A stretch of DNA of 64,000 nt from Hoeflea_A sp965249925. GTDB taxonomy: Bacteria > Pseudomonadota > Alphaproteobacteria > Rhizobiales > Rhizobiaceae. Under the pieces are notes generated by a model. It was given only the letters and a program-made list of their open reading frames with translations, was not told the DNA's origin and made no database searches. The stretch is taken from positions 992,001 through 1,056,000 of the forward strand of contig OZ252260.1 of NCBI GenBank assembly GCA_965249925.1, in the 5' to 3' direction. The position numbers and the translations under genes are program-made. Positions 9,643 to 16,572 of this stretch are shown here, piece by piece. Within the stretch, counting starts at the first letter, position 1. Each line of letters begins with the position of its first letter.

Positions 9643-10140
9643 TCAGGCGTGTGCCGCAGCCTTCTCAGGCAGGTGTTGGCAAATATGGGTTGCGGCACTG
9701 GCGATCCGCTCCGCCATCGACAGAAACAGCTTGAGTTCGTCCGCCGACAGAGCCTGATCGACAGCATTGCAATAAATTGTAACCGAAGGAAGCAACCGTT
9801 CGAATTCGGCGCGGCCTTTTTCCGTGAGAGAAAAGCGGCGCGACCGCCTGTCATCGTCGCAGCGCCGCGACGCAATCAGTCCCGCCCCCTCCATGAACGC
9901 CAGCGAGCGGCTGATCTGGCCCTGTTCGATCTTGGTGAATTCAACCAGCTCCTTCTGGGTGATCTCACCGTGCGACGCTAGTCCGACGCTGATGCGCCAT
10001 CCGGAAAGCCCGATATCGCTCTGCTGGTTCAACACCTCACCGAGCTCGCTTCTAAGCAGCCGCGACAGGCGATGGGTCGCCATGGAGATGATGCTGGCGC
10101 CGGGCGGTACAAAATCCAGATCCAGGAATCCGTCGGTCAT
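9643..10140 (-). CDS. MarR-family transcriptional regulator
   Basis: 165-residue winged-helix regulator. The HTH lies around ITQKELVEFTKIEQGQISRS and the wing around DDDRRSRRFSLTEKG. The start was set at the ATG at 10140 (MTDGFLD); the longer open frame upstream runs through the shared promoter. It is transcribed divergently from the aminotransferase operon and leads the tct operon. Perfect small palindromes in the spacer are good candidates for its operators. MarR proteins usually repress until a small aromatic or carboxylate ligand binds; the ligand is unknown here. Confidence 0.92.
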   Translation of the reverse strand: MTDGFLDLDFVPPGASIISMATHRLSRLLRSELGEVLNQQSDIGLSGWRISVGLASHGEITQKELVEFTKIEQGQISRSLAFMEGAGLIASRRCDDDRRSRRFSLTEKGRAEFERLLPSVTIYCNAVDQALSADELKLFLSMAERIASAATHICQHLPEKAAAHA

Positions 10141-10180
10141 CGGTGTCCCATTGACAAAATCGGTGTGCCATTGACAAAAA
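10141..10180. repeat. Two tandem 20-bp units in the divergent promoter
   Basis: CGGTGTCCCATTGACAAAAT (10141-10160) is followed directly by CGGTGTGCCATTGACAAAAA (10161-10180), two mismatches in 20. Each unit contains TTGACA, so the duplication gives two potential -35 elements reading towards the aminotransferase gene. It lies directly upstream of the marR start codon. Confidence 0.8.
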
Positions 10181-10225
10181 CGCACCCGGCTTTTTATATG
10201 ATTAGTCATTAAATGACAAGTCATG
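10171..10225 (+). promoter_or_regulatory. Promoter and overlapping palindromic operators
   Basis: TTGACA at 10171-10176 and TATATG at 10195-10200 (18-bp spacing) form a plausible promoter. Two perfect palindromes follow: GTCATTAAATGAC at 10206-10218 and ATGACAAGTCAT at 10213-10224; the second includes the ATG of the aminotransferase gene at 10223. A transcript from this promoter would have a very short leader with no Shine-Dalgarno sequence. Binding by the divergent MarR protein is inferred. Confidence 0.55.
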
Positions 10226-11419
10226 GATATTGCCGTGCTCGAGAGTCTGACTATTCCGCCCCCGCCAAGGATTTTGCAGTTGGCGCAGGAATTTGCCGCA
10301 GACCTCCGACCGGACAAGATCGATTTGGGTATTGGTGTCTATCGCGACGCTGCCGGACGCACGGTCGTGCTGGATACGGTCAAGGACGCCGAGCGCCGCA
10401 TCCTCGCCGATCAGCAAACCAAAACCTATGTCGGCTTGCAGGGCGACCCCGAATTCTGTCGCGCCGGCACCGACCTGGTGCTCGGCAACGCCGTCGCCGA
10501 GGCGAGGCTTGCCTGTGTCCAGACACCCGGCGGCAGCGGCGCTTTGCGCCTGTTGTTCGACCTGGTGAAAACCGCGACACCAGCGGCCACCGTGTGGCTG
10601 CCTTCGCCCAGTTGGGCGAACCATACGCCGACCCTCAAACAGGCGGCGCTGCCGACGGGGACCTATCGCTATTTCGACCGCCCGTCGCAGACCGTCGATT
10701 TCGACGTCATGATAGAGGATCTGGCGTCGATCCCGCGCGGCGACAGTATCGTGCTGCATGGCTGCTGCCACAATCCCACCGGCGCGGATCTTTCGCAGCA
10801 GCAGTGGGAGTGTGTGGGAACCGTGCTGCGCGACCGCGGCCTGCTTCCGATCGTCGACCTGGCTTATCTCGGGTTCGGTGCCGGCATCGATGCGGACGCC
10901 GACGCCGTACGCAGACTTGCCGCCACGGTTCCGGAACTGCTGTTGGCGGTTTCCTTTTCCAAGAATTTTGCGATCTATCGCGAACGCACCGGAATGGCCG
11001 TGGTCGTGGCGGAAAACGCCAGCGCCGCCAAGGCGGCATCGGCGACCATGAAAAACCTCGCCCGCGGCATCTACTCCATGCCACCCGACCATGGCGCGGC
11101 GATCGTCCGGACCATCCTGTGCGATGCGGATCTGAGACACCGGTGGCTCGGTGAGTTGCACACCATGCGCAACCGTGTTGCATCGATGCGACGGCAGTTG
11201 GCGACCGAGTTGCGACGGCAGACGAACTCCCGTCGCTTCGATTACCTCGAGCACCAGGCGGGCATGTTCTCGCTGTTGGGACTGGAGCCCGACGCCATCG
11301 CCCGCCTTCGTCAGGACCACGCGATCTATGCGGTCGATGACGGCAGAATCAACGTCGCGGGTATCCGGCCCAGCGACATCGAGCCGCTGGCGTCGGCCAT
11401 CGCCCGCGTACTCGCGTAG
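10223..11419 (+). CDS. Class I (aspartate/aromatic-type) aminotransferase
   Basis: 398-residue PLP enzyme of the AspC/TyrB family. The N-terminal segment RPDKIDLGIGVYRDAAG is a family hallmark and fixes the start. The PLP-binding lysine lies in SFSKNFAIYRERTG around residue 251, and HNPTGAD near residue 182 matches the active-site HNPTG motif. It removes the amino group from an aspartate- or aromatic-type substrate to give a 2-oxo acid. The next gene, a ThDP enzyme, follows by 14 bp and probably acts on that 2-oxo acid. No Shine-Dalgarno site is visible. Confidence 0.9.
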   Translation: MDIAVLESLTIPPPPRILQLAQEFAADLRPDKIDLGIGVYRDAAGRTVVLDTVKDAERRILADQQTKTYVGLQGDPEFCRAGTDLVLGNAVAEARLACVQTPGGSGALRLLFDLVKTATPAATVWLPSPSWANHTPTLKQAALPTGTYRYFDRPSQTVDFDVMIEDLASIPRGDSIVLHGCCHNPTGADLSQQQWECVGTVLRDRGLLPIVDLAYLGFGAGIDADADAVRRLAATVPELLLAVSFSKNFAIYRERTGMAVVVAENASAAKAASATMKNLARGIYSMPPDHGAAIVRTILCDADLRHRWLGELHTMRNRVASMRRQLATELRRQTNSRRFDYLEHQAGMFSLLGLEPDAIARLRQDHAIYAVDDGRINVAGIRPSDIEPLASAIARVLA

Positions 11420-11433
11420 GAGAAGGGGATACC

Positions 11434-13080
11434 ATGAGTTCCACGGTCGCAGACCTGGTGGTCGACAGTCTGATTGCCAACGGTATCGAGCATCTCTACT
11501 GCCTGCCGGGCGTCCAGAACGATCCACTGTTCGACGCGCTCTATAGCCGGCAAAACCTTATCCAGCCGGTGCACACACGCCACGAGCAGGGTGCGGTCTA
11601 TATGGCACTTGGCGCGGCGTTGGCGACAGGGAAACCCCAGGCATTCGCAATCGTGCCGGGCCCCGGCTTTCTGAACGGCTGCGCCGCGCTGGCCACGGCA
11701 CAAGCGCTCAATGCGCCCGTGTTCGGGCTGGTCGGGCAGATCCCGTCGGGCGCTATCGGCAAGGGGCTTGGATTGCTGCACGAAATCGACGGCCAGCTGG
11801 AGACTTTCAAATCGCTGACCAAACATGCGGAGCGTGTGACGGAAGGCACCGGCGCGGCCGCCCAGATCGACAAGGCCTGGGCCACGCTTCGATCCGGACG
11901 TCCGCGTCCCGTCGGGCTCGAGATTCCCGTCGATGTGTGGCGCAAGGAAACCGGCCATGTCGGCGAATCGCTGGCCGCCGCCGGATCGGCTGCCTCCGTG
12001 GCGGATCCCCAAAGTAATGCTAGGCGCATCGCGCAAGCCGCGGCTCTGATTTCGGCATCGAGCCGCCCGCTGATCGCCGTTGGTTCGGGCGCCCAGGATT
12101 GCAGTTCGGATGTGCGGGAAATTGCTTCGCGGATAGGTGCCGGCGTGATGGCCTTTCGCACGGGGCACGGCGTGATGGATTCGCGCGATCCGTTTTCGAT
12201 CGCCATGCCCGTCGGTCACGCGCTGTGGAAGGAGTGCGACCTGATCATCGGACTTGGAACGCGGCTGACCACGCAAAAACACGATTGGGGTCTCGACGAA
12301 AACCTGAAGATCGTTCACATCGACCTGGACGCCGATGTCCTGACAAGGGTCGCGCCGCCGACGGTGGGCATCCAGGCCGATCTCGGCACCGCCCTCCCCG
12401 CATTGAACGATGCCCTGGGCGATCAGCCTGACCGTTCGGCCTGGGCCGGCCGGATCGCCGAGGAAAAGCGCCGCTTCCAGGCCGAGATCGAGACGCAACT
12501 GGCGCCGCAGCTTGGCTGGTTGAAAGCGATCCGCGAGGCCCTGCCGGAAGACGGCATCTTCGTCGACGAACTCACCCAGATCGGCTACGTCTCGCGTTTC
12601 GCATTTCCTGCCTACGCGGCCCGCACCTTCCTGTCGACCGGCTATCAGGGCACGCTTGGATGGGGCATCGCCACCGCGCTTGGCGCGGCGCATGCGCGTC
12701 CCGACGTCCCGGTGGTCTCGATCGCCGGCGACGGCGGCGCGATGTTCACGATTTCGGAACTGGCAACGGCCGCCCATCACAACATCCCGCTCAATGTCGT
12801 CGTCATGAAGGACAACGCTTACGGCAATGTCAAAGGCATCCAGCGCGACAACTACGGCGGGCGTTACATCGCTTCCGATCTGACCAGTCCGGATTTCGTC
12901 GGGCTCGCCCAAAGCTGCGGCGTTGCGGCCGCCAGGGCCGATACACCGGAAGCACTCCTGGAGGCACTGCGCACGGCCATCGCCAATCCGGGTCCAAACC
13001 TCATCGAGGTGCCGGTCGGCGAGTTTCCATCGCCCTGGAAATACATCCTGATGCCCAAGGTCCGGGCAACCGGACAATGA
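11434..13080 (+). CDS. ThDP-dependent acetolactate synthase/decarboxylase-like enzyme
   Basis: 548-residue three-domain ThDP enzyme. The catalytic Glu51 lies in TRHEQGA, and the ThDP/Mg motif runs from GDGGAMF near residue 432 to DNAYGNV near residue 459. The overall pattern is like acetolactate synthase and 2-oxo-acid decarboxylases; the substrate cannot be read from sequence. An AGGAGAAGGGG ribosome site precedes the ATG at 11434. Placed between an aminotransferase and an FAD dehydrogenase it most simply decarboxylates the 2-oxo acid made upstream. Confidence 0.88.
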   Translation: MSSTVADLVVDSLIANGIEHLYCLPGVQNDPLFDALYSRQNLIQPVHTRHEQGAVYMALGAALATGKPQAFAIVPGPGFLNGCAALATAQALNAPVFGLVGQIPSGAIGKGLGLLHEIDGQLETFKSLTKHAERVTEGTGAAAQIDKAWATLRSGRPRPVGLEIPVDVWRKETGHVGESLAAAGSAASVADPQSNARRIAQAAALISASSRPLIAVGSGAQDCSSDVREIASRIGAGVMAFRTGHGVMDSRDPFSIAMPVGHALWKECDLIIGLGTRLTTQKHDWGLDENLKIVHIDLDADVLTRVAPPTVGIQADLGTALPALNDALGDQPDRSAWAGRIAEEKRRFQAEIETQLAPQLGWLKAIREALPEDGIFVDELTQIGYVSRFAFPAYAARTFLSTGYQGTLGWGIATALGAAHARPDVPVVSIAGDGGAMFTISELATAAHHNIPLNVVVMKDNAYGNVKGIQRDNYGGRYIASDLTSPDFVGLAQSCGVAAARADTPEALLEALRTAIANPGPNLIEVPVGEFPSPWKYILMPKVRATGQ

Positions 13081-13133
13081 TCGGCTCGATCGAATCCGGC
13101 GGGTTTTGCCGGTAACCAGAAAGGTCACAGTTC

Positions 13134-14579
13134 ATGCACGCCGCCCTCGACGCATTGCGGAACCTGCTTGGCGCCGGCGGTTTCATTCCAGGACCGGACG
13201 CGGAGAGCTACACCACAGATGTCGCAGGACGGTCGGCGCCGTGCCTTGCGGTCCTGCGTCCCGCTTCGACCGAACAGGTCTCGCAGGCCGTTCGCCTTTG
13301 CGCCGAACACGATCTGGCCGTCATCCCGCAGGGCGGCAACACCAACGTCTGCGCAATGACGGTGCCGGAAACCGGGCGCGATACGGTCATCCTCAACCTC
13401 AGCCGTATGAACCGTATCCTGGCTGTCGATCCGGCCCGCTCCACGGCAACCGCCGAGGCCGGTTGCACCATCGAAGCTCTGCAGGAAGCCGCCGCCGACC
13501 AGGATCGGCTGTTTGCACCGGATTGGGGCGCTCGCGGCACGGCTCAGGTCGGCGGCGCCGTGGCCGCCAATGGCGGCGGCCAGAACGTTTTTCGCTACGG
13601 CACCACCCGCGAACAGGTGCTTGGTATGGAAGTCGTGTTGCCCGACGGTCGGATCTGGGACGCGATGCGCTCTTTGCGCAAGGACAATTCCGGCTACGAT
13701 CTGAAGCAGCTTTTCATCGGGTCCGAGGGCACGCTGGGTATCATCACCAGACTGGTCTTCAAGCTGCACCCGGCGCAACCGGTGACCAACTCGATGATGG
13801 CGGTGCTGACCGACCAGCGATTCCTCATCGACTACCTGAACCTCGCCGGGCGGATTGCCGGCGACCGGCTCGTCGCATTCGAGCTGTTGAACGGCATCGG
13901 CGTTGAGAAGGCGCTTGCACGCTATCCCGACCTGAAACGTCCGCTGGAGACTCGTGCCGACTGGTATGTGTTGATCCGGCTGGCCGGTGCCGAACCGGTG
14001 GACGATACGCTTGCTGCGATCTTCGAGCAGGGTTTCGAGGACAACATGCTGGCCGACGCGGTGATGGCCCAAAGCGTCGAGCAGGAAAACAACCTCTGGG
14101 AAATCCGCGAACAGATGATTCCGATCCAGTATTTCCAGGGGCGCCGGCAATGCAAATGGGATGTCTCGGTGCCGATCGACAGGATCATGGAATTCCTGTC
14201 GCGCGCCGAGGCCATCGCCGTAAAACATCAACCCGGCGCCGTGTCTTACGCCGTGGGACATGTCGGAGACGGCAACATCCACTACAGCATCTTCCCGGAA
14301 GGTGAGCCCGGTCCCGACCTCGACCGCCTTGTCCAGACCTACACTACAGAGATCGATCGGTTGATCTGGTCGCTTGGCGGTTCCATCGTCGCCGAGCATG
14401 GCGTCGGCAAAGTCTTCCTGGATCGCATGACTGGCCAGAAATCAGCCGTCGAATACGAAATGATGCAAAGCGTCAAGGCGCTCTTCGACCCGAAGGGCAT
14501 CATGAATCCCGGCAAGCTCCTTAAACCGGACCACCTGACCCCGGAGAATGACATATCTCAAAACGCAAACAAGAACTGA
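13134..14579 (+). CDS. FAD-binding D-2-hydroxyacid dehydrogenase (GlcD/D2HGDH-like)
   Basis: 481-residue flavoprotein with an N-terminal PCMH-type FAD domain (PQGGNTNVCAM near residue 66, GTAQVGGAVAANGGGQN near 136, GSEGTLGI near 198) and a C-terminal FAD-oxidase domain with HVGDGNIHY near residue 380 and the terminal MNPGKLL. Relatives oxidise D-2-hydroxyglutarate, D-lactate or glycolate. It is last in the three-gene operon, 53 bp after the ThDP gene, and may oxidise a hydroxyacid from the same pathway. Confidence 0.9.
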   Translation: MHAALDALRNLLGAGGFIPGPDAESYTTDVAGRSAPCLAVLRPASTEQVSQAVRLCAEHDLAVIPQGGNTNVCAMTVPETGRDTVILNLSRMNRILAVDPARSTATAEAGCTIEALQEAAADQDRLFAPDWGARGTAQVGGAVAANGGGQNVFRYGTTREQVLGMEVVLPDGRIWDAMRSLRKDNSGYDLKQLFIGSEGTLGIITRLVFKLHPAQPVTNSMMAVLTDQRFLIDYLNLAGRIAGDRLVAFELLNGIGVEKALARYPDLKRPLETRADWYVLIRLAGAEPVDDTLAAIFEQGFEDNMLADAVMAQSVEQENNLWEIREQMIPIQYFQGRRQCKWDVSVPIDRIMEFLSRAEAIAVKHQPGAVSYAVGHVGDGNIHYSIFPEGEPGPDLDRLVQTYTTEIDRLIWSLGGSIVAEHGVGKVFLDRMTGQKSAVEYEMMQSVKALFDPKGIMNPGKLLKPDHLTPENDISQNANKN

Positions 14580-14583
14580 AAAT

Positions 14584-15363
14584 CTAATGCAGATTCCTGC
14601 GTGAGCATACCTGAACGGTTCTTCTTAATGACCCGTCAGACACGCGTTCCTCAAAATAGGGATGCCAGCGCGAAAACAAATTGTCTTTGCTGTATTCAGC
14701 CATGCAGGCCAATTCGACTCCCTTGTTGAAGCCGGGATTTTTCTCAAGAAAGAAGCGGACGTGCTGCTTGTGCGCAAGCCTGTACGTCGCTTCGCAGTGT
14801 TCCGGACGAAGCGCGTTAACGGTGTAGTCTCCCCCGTCAAAATCGAAATGCACCAGCCCGTTGCGTTTATCCCAGCACGGCCCGAACATCCGTTGCGCGC
14901 ACGTATCGAGAATCCCCGCAAGATGGGACGCATGTCGATCCGTAACGGCGGCCGGATAGTAGGTCTTGAAACCGAGAGGAAGGTACATGTAAGTGCGATG
15001 ACTTGAGGAAAGCAGCAGCCAGTAGAGTTTCTTTCCGGGATTCCCGTGCATGAACGCGCCCGCCACACCGAGAAAGGCGCGATGAACGATATTGGATCCC
15101 CAATACTCGGGATCCATGATCGTATCCCCCGAGTAAACGATATTGTACGCCTCGGTTTGGGTGCCACCGATGTTGAAACTCATCGTCGTGAACCCCACCA
15201 CCGTTTGGTCATCGCGCAAAAAAAGAATGACCAGATCTTTGGCAAAAAAGGCCTCGCGAAAAGCCTCCTCGGTAATGCCGATATAGTTTGCATCCATAAG
15301 AGTGTAGCAAACATCAAGTGTTATTTCGCTAATTTTTGAAATATTTTTTACTAAATATTGCAT
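14584..15363 (-). CDS. Putative GNAT-like acyltransferase, unknown function
   Basis: 259 residues. The first half reads like a GNAT fold: strand LVILFLRDDQTVVGFTTMSF, then a helix and PGKKLYWLLLSSSHRTY. The second half (Cys-containing, HFDFDGGDYTVNALRP) is not recognised. No signal peptide or membrane segment. The gene and its upstream DNA are clearly AT-richer than the operons on either side, which suggests transfer. It converges on the FAD dehydrogenase gene with 4 bp between stop codons. An autoinducer-synthase-like or other acyl-transfer role is possible but unproven. Confidence 0.55.
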   Translation of the reverse strand: MQYLVKNISKISEITLDVCYTLMDANYIGITEEAFREAFFAKDLVILFLRDDQTVVGFTTMSFNIGGTQTEAYNIVYSGDTIMDPEYWGSNIVHRAFLGVAGAFMHGNPGKKLYWLLLSSSHRTYMYLPLGFKTYYPAAVTDRHASHLAGILDTCAQRMFGPCWDKRNGLVHFDFDGGDYTVNALRPEHCEATYRLAHKQHVRFFLEKNPGFNKGVELACMAEYSKDNLFSRWHPYFEERVSDGSLRRTVQVCSRRNLH

Positions 15364-15756
15364 GACATCATAAAAAAGTCACTTTCAATGAAATAAATCG
15401 ATCCTATCATAGTAATTATCGGCATTGTGACACAAATCGTTACAAGCTGTTGAAATGCGCCGCCAGCGTATCGACACGACCTAACTCGCGGCCCTCCAGA
15501 GGACAGCCAACGCAGCTCATGTCCGATATTCGGTGCCCCGTCATGACCTGACACAGGCATCGCGCAATGATCGCAAAACAAGGAGAAGCGGACCTATGAG
15601 AAACTGCTCAGTTGGCAGGCAACGATCCCGGATTTGACGTGGCCTTTTGCAAGTTCTCGCAAACGTTTGAGATTGAAGAATTTGACGGCTATGTTAGATT
15701 AGTGCGGTACTCGTAATTTGACGGGCTGTTGTCCGGACAAAGGAGCTCAGACCGGT
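15364..15756. other. AT-rich spacer with one direct-repeat copy
   Basis: 393 bp upstream of both the acyltransferase-like gene (leftward) and the MerR gene (rightward). The left 60 bp are very AT-rich and must hold the acyltransferase promoter. A 22-bp sequence at 15519-15540 recurs at 20495-20516. No gene or RNA is supported here. Confidence 0.45.
15519..15540 (+). repeat. Direct repeat copy 1 (22 bp)
   Basis: ATGTCCGATATTCGGTGCCC at 15519-15538 plus CG. The second copy at 20495-20516 has the same orientation with three mismatches in 22. Together they bracket the MerR, RTX, DUF1127 and YgjV-like genes. They may be remnants of insertion-sequence ends, but no transposase is left. Confidence 0.5.
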
Positions 15757-16212
15757 ATGAAGATTGGGGAACTGGCCAGCAAGACCGGTTTAACAGAACG
15801 GATGCTGCGCCATTATGAGGCGCTCGGTATTCTTTCTCCTGTGCGGAGCAGTCGGGGGACCCGTGACTATTCCGATGTCGACCTTGACGTTGCACTACTG
15901 ATCAAGAAATTCCGATCTTTGGACGTTCGTTTGGAAGCGATCGCGGAAATCGCCGAGGAACGTAAAGAGCACCTGACGGGTCATTCCTCCCAGCAGGCGG
16001 TCTCCAGTCTTTTAAATGGCTTAGCTGACCTCCTGGTCCAAAAAGCCGAGCGGTCATTAGCGCTCCATCGCGTGGTCCAGGAAGCCAGCCAAGCGGTGCA
16101 GGCTTGCAGAGGCTGCGGAAACAAACCGACACCGGAAGACTGTCCGGACTGCCCAATGAACAACGCAGTGCGACGTAATCCGGTCGCCGCCATGATTTGG
16201 ACGGGCAAGTAG
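15757..16212 (+). CDS. MerR-family transcriptional regulator with a C-terminal cysteine cluster
   Basis: 151 residues. The N-terminal MerR HTH is clear (MKIGELASKTGLTERMLRHY, then YSDVDLD), followed by a coiled-coil dimerisation helix. The C-terminus has Cys residues spaced CRGCG and CPDCP, a likely metal- or redox-sensing site. The ATG at 15757 with AGGAG at 15741-15745 is preferred; an in-frame GTG/TTG-type start upstream would add 13 unconserved residues. Target genes are unknown; the RTX gene downstream is 360 bp away. Confidence 0.85.
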   Translation: MKIGELASKTGLTERMLRHYEALGILSPVRSSRGTRDYSDVDLDVALLIKKFRSLDVRLEAIAEIAEERKEHLTGHSSQQAVSSLLNGLADLLVQKAERSLALHRVVQEASQAVQACRGCGNKPTPEDCPDCPMNNAVRRNPVAAMIWTGK

Positions 16213-16572
16213 TACGTTCCCACTCTGAAGGCGCGTCCGATGATCGGCATGCGCTCATCTTTGGCAATCTTCTCGGCCAGATGTTTGAGCCGCGTCTTTC
16301 TGCGTTTCGCCATTGTTTCCCTCTTGGACAGATTTGAGCAGCAGAATCATTTCTCACATTAATGTATGATTTTTCAAACGCCAGGACCGTCAAATACAAC
16401 GGCTTTCCAACGGTAATACCCTTAGCCATACAACGATGATGACAACGTCTGAGCCTGAGACGATTGGCGAGACGACGTTGCCCATTTGACTGCGGCGGGT
16501 CCCGGGTCACGCGACGAGAAAACCGCGTTCGGCAACTGAGCAACGTTCTCGAAAGCCGAAGGAAGCAAAACC
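16213..16572. other. Spacer between the MerR and RTX genes
   Basis: 360 bp. Its right end supplies the promoter region and ribosome site (GAAGGAAG) of the RTX gene. On the minus strand, from 16313, an ATG with AGAGGGAA upstream opens a lysine/arginine-rich frame that runs antisense into the MerR gene; I do not accept it as a gene. Nothing else is recognised. Confidence 0.4.

Noticed and set aside
11326..13128. 600-residue minus-strand frame
   Set aside because: Fully antisense to the ThDP enzyme, whose motifs are unmistakable; long antisense frames are common in GC-rich DNA.
15981..16313. Minus-strand frame beginning MAKRRKTRLKHLAEKIAKDE with a good ribosome site
   Set aside because: Two thirds of it lie antisense to the clearly coding MerR gene, and the remainder is too short to judge; no family recognised.
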